NCBI GenBank assembly: GCA_023639215.1
Contig: CP097899.1
Coordinates: 131,501 to 195,500 of the forward strand
Reading direction: 5' to 3'
DNA: 64,000 nt
Origin: Candidatus Pristimantibacillus lignocellulolyticus
GTDB lineage: Bacteria; Bacillota; Bacilli; Paenibacillales; Paenibacillaceae
Position numbers and translations under genes: made by a program. The first letter of the stretch is position 1, and the number at the start of each line of letters is the position of its first letter. Shown here piece by piece: positions 9,085 through 17,846 of the stretch. Under the pieces are notes generated by a model. The model was not told where the DNA came from and ran no database searches. It saw nothing but the letters and a program-made list of their open reading frames with translations.

Positions 9085-9124
9085 GGGCACAACCCTCTTT
9101 GCACTAAGTGCCGAGGTTGTACCC
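9085..9124 (-). terminator. Attenuator hairpin in the malE leader
   Basis: On the minus strand a stem GGGTACAACCTC pairing with GAGGGTTGTGCCC (one mismatch) is followed by TTTTTG. It lies between the predicted malE promoter and the malE start, so transcription would often stop before the operon. It is preceded by AAATCTAAAGGCAATGT, which also occurs in the plus-strand leader at 9372. No known riboswitch class fits. Confidence 0.7.
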
Positions 9125-9185
9125 GTAATAGGTAACATTGCCTTTAGATTTTATCTAGCAATTATTCTTTATTTGTCTTAGCCAC

Positions 9186-9218
9186 ATCATACTGTAACAA
9201 TAAAAGCGTTTGCAAACG
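9186..9218 (-). promoter_or_regulatory. malE promoter with overlapping operator
   Basis: The minus strand has TTGCAA (9210-9215) and TATGAT (9186-9191) 18 bp apart. A perfect 12-bp palindrome CGTTTGCAAACG at 9207-9218 covers the -35. Reading the plus strand, TAAAAGCGTTTGCA at 9201-9214 matches the CcpA cre consensus at 13 of 14 positions. LacI-family repressors and CcpA both bind sites like this, so the sugar operon is probably under specific induction and catabolite repression. Confidence 0.6.
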
Positions 9219-9371
9219 TCGTTTTCAACTAAATTCACACAAAAACAAACGATTTTTCTACAAAATACCATTTTTTCTTTCTGTAGCTCTCTCTTACTCC
9301 TTATTTATCGTTTTTCTATTTTTTCTATTTTGTTTATTGTTTTTTATTTCCAAGCTATGTTACAATGTAGG

Positions 9372-9432
9372 AAATTTAAAGGCAATGTAACTTTCGGGTT
9401 CAACCTCTGATCTTATGGGGTTGAACCCTTTA
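9372..9432 (+). promoter_or_regulatory. Orphan leader/terminator similar to the malE leader
   Basis: The sequence AAATTTAAAGGCAATGTAAC is followed by the hairpin at 9396-9428 (CGGGTTCAACCTC with GGGGTTGAACCC) and TTTATTG. The same order and nearly the same bases make up the malE leader on the other strand. A plausible promoter, TTGTTT 18 bp from TACAAT (near 9360), lies just upstream. No gene follows on the plus strand, so this is either a short terminated RNA of about 60 nt or the remains of a lost divergent gene. Confidence 0.5.
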
Positions 9433-9544
9433 TTGTTTCTTAAGTACTTACATGGATCAACAATCTATATCGGTTAGCGTCGAAAAAGCATAATTTGTCA
9501 ATCGTTGAGATAATATGCGATGACAAAAAACAATTCCCCTTACA

Positions 9545-9675
9545 TATATAGCGGAGAAAACAAATCGCTAGTGAAAAAGCGATAGCGGTCGTTTTTGTCC
9601 TCGGATTTATACCACTATTACCATTACGATAAATCCGAGGCCAACGGCGATTGGAACAGTAATTTGTTTTCGGAG
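9545..9675. repeat. Palindromic intergenic element
   Basis: The core is a 12-bp perfect inverted repeat, CCTCGGATTTAT (9599-9610) with ATAAATCCGAGG (9629-9640), around an 18-nt loop. Outer arms include GGAGAAAACAAAT near 9552 and ATTTGTTTTCGGAGC near 9662, which are partly complementary. There is no T run, so it is not a simple terminator of the permease gene that ends at 9683. Only one copy is in this window. It fills most of the 9433-9682 gap. Confidence 0.45.
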
Positions 9676-9682
9676 CGGGCTC

Positions 9683-11653
9683 CTAATTAGTAACCGTAAT
9701 TGAACCTTTTCGAATACTTGTTAAATAACTTCTGCTTGCAAATAAGAAGTAAATGCCTTGCATTGCGATATATATTCCAAATACAACAAATGAGTATAAC
9801 CAATTTGATGATTCTAATACTCCATCTAAAGCTAACATCGCAAATAGTGCGTGGGAAATCCCTACAACACAAGGCAAGAAGAATATGATCCCAATTTGAG
9901 TAATGACCACTTTTCTCATTTCCTTATACGTAACACCTATTCTACTTAAGCTCTTGAACATAGCAATGTCTTCATCACGCTCAGTAAATAACTTAAAGTA
10001 GATCAATGATCCTGCAGCGATAAAGAACAGTAAACTAATAAACAATCCGATAAAAATAGTTAATGACATTGACTGAGAATATTCAGCATAGTAAATAATT
10101 TTATTCATGTCTAATCTCTCGTTCGTACCATTCGTATTCGCTTGAATCTGTTCGACGACGGGTAATGCTTTTTCCCAGTTAGAAATTTCAAACCCATGGA
10201 ACACAATGCGATCCGTATCCTCACTTTGTTGATTCCATTTCGTATAGAGTTCATCAGGGACAACAATCGTACCCCCATATTGAATGGCCTTACTATTAAA
10301 TATTGTTTCTTCAGTCATGTTCGTAATTTCATACTCAATCGTTTCACCATTGATTTGACCAACTAGTTTGGCTTTATGTTCCTTTATATAGGTTAAATAA
10401 AGATCCACCGCAGCTAGTTCATTTTCAGCAAGATCCGATATTTGATTCTCTTTAGAAGCATATTGATTATAAGTAGATAGCGGAATAAGTATCGCGTCAA
10501 GCACTCTACCTGATTCTTCATCTGATCCGTAATTTGCTCTATTATTGGTAAACGATAAAGAGTAATTTCGTAATAATAACCCTTCAATCGTTACATTTTT
10601 TTCAATACGATGCTTAGATTTCTCCAAAACATCTGTTACATATGCTTCCGTCGTAACTGGATTATTATCATTTTTCTGTTCACTCCAAGCAATTGAATAA
10701 GAAGAACTGTAAGATGCTTGTTCTTTGCCCATTAGTTGCATGATATAGATTGTACCCATTGCCGTCATTACTACTGCACTTAATATTGTTATCGTAAATA
10801 GTATTCGTGCATTATCTTTAATCTTATAGCCCAGTTGCCCAATAATAAGCATATTCGATTTATTGTAGTAGAGACTTCGATTTTTTTTCAAGAGTTGTAA
10901 AAATACAATGCTAAGTTGTGAGTACAAGAAGTAGGTTCCTGCTACTACGAGAATTAGTATCGGTAAAGCAACAACAATAAATGTCTCGATTGTCATCGTT
11001 GCAGCAAGACCATAACCCCCTACAATACACAAAAATCCTACTACGACTTGCCATATTGAATATTTCAATTCACCTTTAGGCTTTTTATGGGCATGAAGTA
11101 AGTCAATTATTTGACCTTTACCAAGGCGAAGTGTCGCGTATAACGTGATAACAAAGAAAATACCTACGAATATACCAACTGTAATTAATACCGCGCTTAG
11201 TGGAACAGCAAAGCTTATATTTTCTTTCAAGTGTAATAGTGAGCCTAGAGCAAGGAAGAACAGTTTGCTGCAAAGAATACCAACTGCAATCCCCACTCCA
11301 GTAGCAAGTACACCAATCACCATATTTTCAATAAAAACTAGCTTTCGCAACTGACGCTTTGTCATACCAAATAAGGAGAATAGACCGAATTCCTTTTTAC
11401 GAGTTTTCAAAAATGATGTACTTGAATATAGAATGAAAATAAAACTGAACAACGCAATAATGTATAAGCAGAATTCCATACCTGTATTCACCTTTGAAGC
11501 CGCTACAATGTAACCACTCGTTACATCTGGATGTTGAATAAAAGCTATATATATATAGAATATAGCTACTGAGAAAACACTACTTAAAAAAAATGCACTA
11601 TAGGAACGCCAATTTTCTTTTACATTTTTAAGCGCGAGGGAACGAAACGTCAT
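9683..11653 (-). CDS. BceB-type ABC transporter permease
   Basis: A 656-residue permease of the peptide-sensing BceB family: an N-terminal FtsX-like unit (helices near 15-300, including the GLFSLFGMTKRQLRKL block), a large extracellular domain of about 200 residues (roughly 310-520) and C-terminal helices with FKSLSRIGVTYKEMRKV. BceAB transporters free cell-wall lipid intermediates from bacitracin-like peptides and also act as flux sensors for the partner kinase. The start has an AGGAGGCGA site and overlaps the end of the ATPase gene by 26 bases. Which peptide it answers to cannot be told. Confidence 0.93.
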   Translation of the reverse strand: MTFRSLALKNVKENWRSYSAFFLSSVFSVAIFYIYIAFIQHPDVTSGYIVAASKVNTGMEFCLYIIALFSFIFILYSSTSFLKTRKKEFGLFSLFGMTKRQLRKLVFIENMVIGVLATGVGIAVGILCSKLFFLALGSLLHLKENISFAVPLSAVLITVGIFVGIFFVITLYATLRLGKGQIIDLLHAHKKPKGELKYSIWQVVVGFLCIVGGYGLAATMTIETFIVVALPILILVVAGTYFLYSQLSIVFLQLLKKNRSLYYNKSNMLIIGQLGYKIKDNARILFTITILSAVVMTAMGTIYIMQLMGKEQASYSSSYSIAWSEQKNDNNPVTTEAYVTDVLEKSKHRIEKNVTIEGLLLRNYSLSFTNNRANYGSDEESGRVLDAILIPLSTYNQYASKENQISDLAENELAAVDLYLTYIKEHKAKLVGQINGETIEYEITNMTEETIFNSKAIQYGGTIVVPDELYTKWNQQSEDTDRIVFHGFEISNWEKALPVVEQIQANTNGTNERLDMNKIIYYAEYSQSMSLTIFIGLFISLLFFIAAGSLIYFKLFTERDEDIAMFKSLSRIGVTYKEMRKVVITQIGIIFFLPCVVGISHALFAMLALDGVLESSNWLYSFVVFGIYIAMQGIYFLFASRSYLTSIRKGSITVTN

Positions 11654-12407
11654 CGAAATCGCCTCCTAGCAAACTTAATGTATCCAAAATTTGTTGGAAG
11701 AAAACTTGACGATTAGAACCACGATAAATTTCTGTAAATGGCTTACCATCTTTAATAAAGATGATTCGTTTGCAATAACTTGCAGAGAAAGGATCATGTG
11801 TAACCATTAAAATCGTAGCATTCATATCCGAATTCATCTGTTGCAATGTATCCATAACATCCTTCGCTGACTTAGAATCTAGATTTCCTGTAAGTTCATC
11901 AGCTAACAACAACGATGGCTCATGAATAATCGCTCTAGCAATTGCAGCTCTTTGCTTCTGACCACCTGAAATTTCATATGTGCGCTTTTCAAGTAATTCA
12001 TCAATCTGTAGCATTTTTACAAGTGGACGTAGTCGCTCCTCGATAACTTTCGCCTTTAATCCTTCCATTACAAGTGGGAGAATAATATTTTCTTTCACAG
12101 TTAAAGCATCTAATAAGTTAAAATCTTGAAAGACAAAACCTAACTCACGGCGTCTGAATAAAGCTAACTGATGATCATTCAATTTCGACGGGTTAATCCC
12201 GTTAATTTCTAACTGACCACTTGTCGCCTTATCAATGGTAGCCAAAATATTCAACAATGTAGTCTTACCGCTACCAGAGGGTCCCATCACCCCGACAAAT
12301 TCACCTTGTTCCACTTCAAGATCAAGTCCTTGCAGCGCAGTATATAATACATTGTTTTTCCCACCGTATACTTTACTTAGGCCATTTGTTTTCAATACGC
12401 TCATCAT
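11628..12407 (-). CDS. BceA-type ABC transporter ATPase
   Basis: A 259-residue ATPase with Walker A GPSGSGKTT, signature ISGGQKQRAAIARA and Walker B LLLADELTGNLDS; the Q-loop is FVFQDFNLLD. The LolD/MacB-like NBD sequence and overlap with the BceB-type permease assign it to a Bce module. The C-terminus is extended by about 25 residues compared with typical BceA, and the end overlaps the permease start. It starts with ATG-ATG behind AAAGGAG. It is separated from the kinase gene by 468 bp filled with palindromic elements. Confidence 0.93.
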   Translation of the reverse strand: MMSVLKTNGLSKVYGGKNNVLYTALQGLDLEVEQGEFVGVMGPSGSGKTTLLNILATIDKATSGQLEINGINPSKLNDHQLALFRRRELGFVFQDFNLLDALTVKENIILPLVMEGLKAKVIEERLRPLVKMLQIDELLEKRTYEISGGQKQRAAIARAIIHEPSLLLADELTGNLDSKSAKDVMDTLQQMNSDMNATILMVTHDPFSASYCKRIIFIKDGKPFTEIYRGSNRQVFFQQILDTLSLLGGDFDDVSFPRA

Positions 12408-12551
12408 AATAACTCCTTTATATAAATGATATTGTTTTCGTAAATTTGTTGTTCATATTTTCATTATAATGGAGCGTTCTGATGAGAGTAATCGAAGAAC
12501 CTTTCACTTCGCAAAGCAAACCTTACAGCTTTGTCACCTTCAATAGATGTT

Positions 12552-12721
12552 GTTCAAAATGAACAACTGTGATCACGATGGTTATGCTAATGTAGCATAA
12601 TCGACATCGAATATGACCTCCATCGAAAGCCTGTGTGTGCTCGCGTACCAATAACGTACGCTGTGCTACTCGTTTCCGCTGAAGGGCATCTTCTTGGTGC
12701 TGACAGCCGATCATTTTGAAC
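12552..12721 (+). repeat. 170-bp palindromic element, copy R3
   Basis: It begins GTTCAAAATGAAC and ends in the inverted form TCATTTTGAAC. The inner part has GCGTAC-CAATAAC-GTACGC as an apical hairpin. Most of its blocks (CATAATCGACATCGAATATGACC, GTACCAATAACGTAC, CATCTTCTTGGTGCTGAC) recur in the copies at 47.2-48.0 kb, in the same or opposite orientation. The open frame at 12523-12714 is inside it and is not a gene. Confidence 0.8.
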
Positions 12722-12737
12722 TTTCATTGAATATGTT

Positions 12738-12875
12738 GTTCAAAATGACCGCTCGTAACAAGTTGCGTTTGCTTTGAAAGTTATTCGAAGACGAATAAGA
12801 AGAAAAAGATTCGTAGCATAATCGACATCGAATATGACCTCCAACGAAAGCCTGTATGTACTCTCTTACCAACAA
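12738..12875 (+). repeat. 170-bp palindromic element, truncated copy R4
   Basis: It begins GTTCAAAATGACC and contains the GCATAATCGACATCGAATATG block and GACCTCCAACGAAAGCCTG almost identical to copy R3. It breaks off at the apical hairpin (TTACCAACAAC), exactly where the kinase stop codon begins. The right half is missing. Confidence 0.65.
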
Positions 12876-13961
12876 CTACAGCTGATGAATGCCTGTCGAT
12901 TGAATCGTTATGATGAATGTTGCTCCTTCTCCTAACTCCGATTCGACAGTAAGTTTATGTCCTAGTCGCTGACAAACCTCTTGCGCTAGATAAAGTCCCA
13001 TACCGGTGGACTCACCGAACGTTCTACCGTTTTCGCCCGTGAAAAATGGCTGGAACACACGGCGAATATCGCTTACTGCAATGCCAATGCCTTGATCAAT
13101 TACTTTTACCGTTGTGAGATACTTTGTCTGTTCAAACTGTATAGTTAATGTCTTATTTCCTGCAACTGGTTTGCTATATTTCAACGCATTACTAATGATC
13201 TGATGCATAACAAAACTGAACCATTTCTGATCTGTTGATGCAGTCGCTTCCCCAACAATCCGAGGATAGATATTGTATTGAATACAAATTCGTTTGTAAC
13301 GATTGATAATATCTCGTGTTACTTCATGCAATGGAACTGATCGAATAGAAAGATCAAGTTCAAGCTTGTCTACTCTTGCCGAATGAAGCATCATCTCAAG
13401 TCCAGATTCCAACCTATTGGATTCCTCTTGAATGCTTGTAAATAACTCTGCTTGCTCTTGCAAGTGCATAGGCGCTTTATGTTTAACTCCATCTTGAGCT
13501 TGTTGCATTAACATATCTATGACTGACACAGGTGTTTTCATCTGATGAACCCATTGCAATGTAAAATGATATTGAATTTCTTGCTTCCTACGCAAAATAT
13601 CTAATTGCTCCATGTACATCGATTGCTGATTAAGAAGTAGTTGCTTCATATGCCGTTGTTCACTTGTGCGTGCATCCTGCAACAACTGAACCGCATAGAG
13701 AGGATCTTCAGCTATTAATGCTTTAGATAATGATTCATAGTATGGCTTAATTCTGAAGTAATTAATAAATAGCCAACATAGCAATATAATTGTAGTGAAT
13801 ATAATAAAGTAACTCATAGTTCCGAGATCAATAGTTCCACTCGTTCTTTTCCATTCCAATATAAATAATGCTGCACCTAATACGCATGCAACATAATAAA
13901 TGAATATATAATATTTTTGATCAGATATATACATGCGTAACATTGGGAATTTTCTTTTCAT
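12876..13961 (-). CDS. BceS-type intramembrane-sensing histidine kinase
   Basis: About 361 residues. Two N-terminal membrane helices (near 25-45 and 50-70) are joined by a very short loop, the mark of intramembrane-sensing kinases that take their signal from the BceAB transporter. The phosphoacceptor block is QWVHQMKTPVSVIDML and the ATPase domain shows VMHQIISNALKYSK, DQGIGI and STGMGLYLA. I prefer the ATG at 13961 (MKRKFPML) because GGAG lies nine bases ahead; ATG 13976 has its site too close. It pairs with the response regulator at 14042-14776. The stop abuts a truncated repeat element. Confidence 0.93.
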   Translation of the reverse strand: MKRKFPMLRMYISDQKYYIFIYYVACVLGAALFILEWKRTSGTIDLGTMSYFIIFTTIILLCWLFINYFRIKPYYESLSKALIAEDPLYAVQLLQDARTSEQRHMKQLLLNQQSMYMEQLDILRRKQEIQYHFTLQWVHQMKTPVSVIDMLMQQAQDGVKHKAPMHLQEQAELFTSIQEESNRLESGLEMMLHSARVDKLELDLSIRSVPLHEVTRDIINRYKRICIQYNIYPRIVGEATASTDQKWFSFVMHQIISNALKYSKPVAGNKTLTIQFEQTKYLTTVKVIDQGIGIAVSDIRRVFQPFFTGENGRTFGESTGMGLYLAQEVCQRLGHKLTVESELGEGATFIITIQSTGIHQL

Positions 13962-14041
13962 ATCGTAATACTCCATTCCACCTTCAATTGAAGGCTTTTC
14001 GCACTATGTTTTCTTGTGTATGTACATTATACATTGTAGAG

Positions 14042-14776
14042 TTACACAAGCTTCAGTTTATAACCCTGTCCGCGAATCGTCTCGATAACAGAAGGTAACC
14101 CCAATTCAGCAAACTTTTTACGCAATCTCGTCATATTGACTGTTAGCGTGTTGTCATCTACGAACTGAATATCATCCCATAAGGATTCCAACAACTGGTC
14201 TCGGGTCACAACTTCACCGTAATACGTAAAAAAACATTCAGCAAGTAGCAATTCATTTTTCGTTAAATCAACTAGTTTTTGTTTATAGCTTAGTTCATTA
14301 CGTGAAAGCCACAGCGTCATGCCCTCTATTTCAATTTTCCCGATCTCTCCATCATTATCCGAGAGCAAACCTTCATCCATTACGGATGAACTTATCGGAT
14401 TAATCGCATATTCTCCATATGCTCTGCGCAATTGACTTCTTACTTTGGCAACTAGTAGTTCAAGTTGTACAGGCTTCGTAATATAATCATCTCCACCATT
14501 TTCTATAGCCATAACTTGATCCATTTCACCATCTCTTGCGGAGATGAATATAATCGGTATATTGTAATTTTTACGTACTTGCCTACACCAATAGAAACCA
14601 TCGAAATATGGTAAATTAATATCTAATAACAGCATATGCGGTTTTATTTGCTCAAATTGTTCCATAATATTTTTCAAATCGTGTGCAATTATTGCTTCAT
14701 AGCTATATTGCTCTAACTTCAACTTTAATACTTGTGCAATTTTCGGATCGTCCTCAACAATCATAATCGAGTACAT
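14042..14776 (-). CDS. BceR-type OmpR-family response regulator
   Basis: A regulator of about 244 residues. The receiver domain begins MYSIMIVEDDPKIA, with the phosphoacceptor Asp in HMLLLDINLPYFDG and the conserved Lys in GGDDYITKPV. The C-terminal winged helix ends VIETIRGQGYKLKLV. The start at 14776 has an AAAAGGAG site; the in-frame extension to 14836 has none. It should switch on the adjacent BceAB-like transporter genes in response to cell-wall-active peptides. It is the first gene of the kinase pair and starts 182 bases after the lipoprotein gene stop. Confidence 0.93.
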   Translation of the reverse strand: MYSIMIVEDDPKIAQVLKLKLEQYSYEAIIAHDLKNIMEQFEQIKPHMLLLDINLPYFDGFYWCRQVRKNYNIPIIFISARDGEMDQVMAIENGGDDYITKPVQLELLVAKVRSQLRRAYGEYAINPISSSVMDEGLLSDNDGEIGKIEIEGMTLWLSRNELSYKQKLVDLTKNELLLAECFFTYYGEVVTRDQLLESLWDDIQFVDDNTLTVNMTRLRKKFAELGLPSVIETIRGQGYKLKLV

Positions 14777-14957
14777 CGTATAACTCCTTTTCTTATAGCA
14801 AGTTACATAATAGAAAGACACCACTCCGTTTAGCATAGTGAGAGTATTGAACCGTCACTATAATACAGAGGAGGTGTCCACTCCATAATAGATCAAACCA
14901 TCTAAAAAAATCAACTTTCCAATACCATCATATCATCTATCCAATATTAAAATAATG

Positions 14958-15887
14958 TTACTCTTTAATTTCTTCAAACTTCGCATCGTATAGTCGGAAC
15001 ATTGTTTTGTAACCAGACTCATCCACTTTAACGCCTACATCTAGTCGGCCAGTAATTTGAAGTGGCTTGGATGTATAGCGTAGCTTCGCTTTGTCCTCAA
15101 CATAGACGATCATTATTTTATTCCAATAGGTTTCATCCCCATTATCAAAGGGACATTCAGCACCAGGCTCTGGTATAAGCAAAAACCAGTTTTTATCTAA
15201 AGAGAGTATCTCCCCCATAAACCCTTTAATTTGAACGGTTGATTTCGCTTCAGAGAGATCCCAAAAGTCATCTGAAGGAGTATTCTGTTCTTCGTTATCA
15301 AAGAAGCCATTCCAACTAATAGATTGATACTTGCTTTTCGTTGTCTCTTTATTCGGAACACTTGTAGGTTTAACCTGCTCTATAGGGGATTTCTTTGTCG
15401 GTGTTAGTATCGACTCTTCATTGTTACTAGATTGATTAATTGTTATTGCTTGTGTTGACGTTGATTGTTGGTCTTTTTGTTCTTTTACTTTTTGCTCTTG
15501 TTTATCTTGTTTTTGTTCTTGTTGTTGTGTTGAAACTTGCTCTGTTGGTATAGTTGGGGGAATTAATGTTGGAGTTGATTGCTTAGATTTATCTTCCTTG
15601 CTCACTTGGGGTGTAGGTAAAACAGACTGGTCAGAATGAATATCAGTACTTTCGGTCTGAAGCTCCATCTGTTCATATGAGACGATATCCTTTTTACTAT
15701 TGTCGTTAGAAAGTGTTGGTGCAGTTGCTAACGTAGATGTTGAGTCTACTGATTCAGCGGTAAGCGTAACTCCTTCGCTAAAAGAGCCCACTTGCTCATT
15801 TGACTTCTGCTCACCGCAACCTGCAAGCATAAATAATATAACAAGTATACATCCACTCGTTTTAATGTTTTTCATTTGATGATGCAT
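14958..15887 (-). CDS. Lipoprotein with long Gln/Ser/Thr linker and C-terminal DUF3299-like domain
   Basis: A signal peptide ending in the lipobox MLAGC is followed by about 170 residues of low-complexity, Gln/Lys/Ser/Thr/Pro-rich linker, then a compact beta-rich domain of about 95 residues (VQIKGFMGEIL, WFLLIPEPGAECPF, LQITGRLDVG). The G-F-M...L-L-I-P...A-x-C-P order and size resemble DUF3299-type domains, though this is a weak match by eye. It is the last gene of an ATPase-permease-lipoprotein set. The start is ATG 15887 behind AAGGAGGGG. The linker suggests the domain is held away from the membrane, in or beyond the wall. Confidence 0.7.
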   Translation of the reverse strand: MHHQMKNIKTSGCILVILFMLAGCGEQKSNEQVGSFSEGVTLTAESVDSTSTLATAPTLSNDNSKKDIVSYEQMELQTESTDIHSDQSVLPTPQVSKEDKSKQSTPTLIPPTIPTEQVSTQQQEQKQDKQEQKVKEQKDQQSTSTQAITINQSSNNEESILTPTKKSPIEQVKPTSVPNKETTKSKYQSISWNGFFDNEEQNTPSDDFWDLSEAKSTVQIKGFMGEILSLDKNWFLLIPEPGAECPFDNGDETYWNKIMIVYVEDKAKLRYTSKPLQITGRLDVGVKVDESGYKTMFRLYDAKFEEIKE

Positions 15888-15903
15888 CAATACTACCCCT
15901 CCT

Positions 15904-17112
15904 TTAATTGCGAAACAATGTTAATGCATCAGTGCGATAAACTTTCAACGTAGGTCCTAATGATGCGAGTATAGCAAGTGATAAAGTTACTACAACTAGA
16001 AGCCACTCGTACGTAGCGATCTGGAACGCTTGCAATTGAACGCCCGTTTGAATGAATAATGAATCACTTATGACAGCTCCTGCAATATGACCCAGTACAA
16101 TTCCTGCTACTAAACCTATTACTGCTAAAGCGAGTCCTTCTGCTATAAGAGTACTTAATATATATACTTTAGACTTACCAATTAAGCGAAGCAATCCTAC
16201 ATCACGCTTACGCTCTTGAATGGATGCTGTTAATGCAAGGAGTAGCGCTGCCATCGCTAGTAATACGCAAATAGACATGACAATCATGAGTAATTGAGAA
16301 CCTGTATCGACTACATTTAATACATCAGCCACTGCTTTACTTGAATAGACAGCTTGCACATTATCCATAGCATCGATTTGTTGTTTCATTGATTGAATAC
16401 CGACTAACGATGCCGGTTTAACTATAATTGAAGTTATTTCTTTGGTGCTATCTTCATCATTATGAATGGCCCAAGCATTTTCCAACCTGGTAAATACGGT
16501 TCTATCATCAGCAGTGTTTAACTTAGGTAATATACCTACAACTTTATAATGAAAACTATTATGTGTATCTTCTACATCTTGTTCATGACTTTCATGATCA
16601 AGATCAACATGTTCGACTAATCCATGTGCACCAATGAACTGATCTCCAACTTGCACACCAAGCTCTTTCGCTACTGCATAACCAATAGTAACCTCACCTA
16701 GCGCTGCATATAAATGTCCTTCTTCCAGATGACGATTTTCATATCTAGTAGCAAAATAAGCAGGAGAAATCCCAACAATCGGATAGCCATTATAATTATC
16801 GCCAGTTGTCATTCCAAAAGCTTCATCGGTGTACTCACTTTTTTCAATAATACTAAGTAGCTCTAGTGGAATATTTCCTGTTGGCACTCCTACACGGTAA
16901 AAAGTATTAAGTATGAGCTGTGAATCACTTCCATCAGCTCCAATGACTAGCTCAAACGGACCATATCCTTTTTGCGCACCATGCTCTACACTATCCTTGC
17001 TCATGAGTAGAAGAACGAATAATGCTACTGTAATCATGACAGCAAATACAGTTAATGCAGACAAAAAAGAGCGATATCGCAAATTGTTACATATATATTT
17101 CCAACCATTCAT
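15904..17112 (-). CDS. FtsX/MacB-type ABC transporter permease with His/Asp-rich loop
   Basis: About 402 residues: one N-terminal helix, an extracellular MacB_PCD-like domain, then three C-terminal helices with the FtsX block RKRDVGLLRLIGKSK. The extracellular domain contains an unusual stretch, roughly residues 163-188, with six His and about eight Asp/Glu, beginning HGLVEHVDLDHESH. Such a loop could bind a metal ion. I start it at 17112 (MNGWKY) because AAAGGGTG lies just ahead; the longer frame would overlap the ATPase gene. It is encoded between the ATPase and the lipoprotein. Confidence 0.88.
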   Translation of the reverse strand: MNGWKYICNNLRYRSFLSALTVFAVMITVALFVLLLMSKDSVEHGAQKGYGPFELVIGADGSDSQLILNTFYRVGVPTGNIPLELLSIIEKSEYTDEAFGMTTGDNYNGYPIVGISPAYFATRYENRHLEEGHLYAALGEVTIGYAVAKELGVQVGDQFIGAHGLVEHVDLDHESHEQDVEDTHNSFHYKVVGILPKLNTADDRTVFTRLENAWAIHNDEDSTKEITSIIVKPASLVGIQSMKQQIDAMDNVQAVYSSKAVADVLNVVDTGSQLLMIVMSICVLLAMAALLLALTASIQERKRDVGLLRLIGKSKVYILSTLIAEGLALAVIGLVAGIVLGHIAGAVISDSLFIQTGVQLQAFQIATYEWLLVVVTLSLAILASLGPTLKVYRTDALTLFRN

Positions 17113-17117
17113 CTGTT

Positions 17118-17816
17118 TCACCCTTTCCCCGAGAGTGCTTGATGCCCTATACATAAATTAATATTGTCCATTTGAAATGTTGTAGGATACAACTGCGCTA
17201 AATGTAAGTCATGCGTCACCGTCAACAGAGTCGTATTGTTCTCTTCGCATATATCTAGTAACAATTTCATAATGAGTGCTGCAGTTTCCCAGTCTAAACT
17301 TCCTGTCGGCTCATCCGCAAGAATAAGCAGAGGATCATTAATTAATGCACGGATAATAGCTATGCGTTGTTGCTGCCCACGTGATAATTGATGAGGACGC
17401 TGATTCTGCTTCCCTGTAAGCCCTACTCGTTCAAACCATTGATCAATCAGCTTAGTACGCTCACCTTTAGTTAATTTACGTTCCATTACAAGCTCAACAT
17501 TCTGCTGCGCAGTGAGTGAAGGGATCAAATAAAAATCTTGAAAAACATAGCCTAACTTATTGGCACGAAATCGATCCCTTTGCGCTTCATTCATCTCGCT
17601 AATAAGTTCTCCTGCAACTTCAACAGCTCCACAATCAACAGTTAAAATACCACCAACAATATGAAGCAAGGTACTTTTCCCACTGCCACTCGGTCCAAGA
17701 AGTGCTATTCGCTCACCTTTTTTCACAGACCATGAAGAAATATTAATAATCGGAAGTGCTCGCTGATGCACCTTATATGATTTTTCTAGCCCTTTAACTA
17801 CGATCATGTTTTCCAT
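17118..17816 (-). CDS. LolD/MacB-type ABC transporter ATPase
   Basis: A 232-residue ATPase: Walker A GPSGSGKSTLL, signature LSRGQQQRIAIIRA, Walker B LLILADEPTGSLDW, H-loop TVTHD. The signature has LSRGQ instead of LSGGQ, which still occurs in working proteins. It starts at 17816 behind AAAGGAGTG and ends five bases before the permease start, so the two are co-translated. This NBD type powers mechanotransmission or lipid/peptide/metal handling permeases rather than solute channels. Confidence 0.9.
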   Translation of the reverse strand: MENMIVVKGLEKSYKVHQRALPIINISSWSVKKGERIALLGPSGSGKSTLLHIVGGILTVDCGAVEVAGELISEMNEAQRDRFRANKLGYVFQDFYLIPSLTAQQNVELVMERKLTKGERTKLIDQWFERVGLTGKQNQRPHQLSRGQQQRIAIIRALINDPLLILADEPTGSLDWETAALIMKLLLDICEENNTTLLTVTHDLHLAQLYPTTFQMDNINLCIGHQALSGKG

Positions 17817-17846
17817 TACGATGTAACACTCCTTTCTGTTGTGAAA

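Noticed and set aside
9085..9150. Known riboswitch (T-box, c-di-GMP, fluoride and others) in the malE leader
   Set aside because: None of the core motifs of these classes is present; only a terminator hairpin and the AAAGGCAATGT block are seen.
9210..9410. 66-codon plus-strand frame in the malE upstream region
   Set aside because: T-rich low-complexity frame made of Phe, Leu and Ser; the region is a promoter/leader zone.
12523..12714. 63-codon frame on the minus strand
   Set aside because: It lies within palindromic element R3 and has no start signal.
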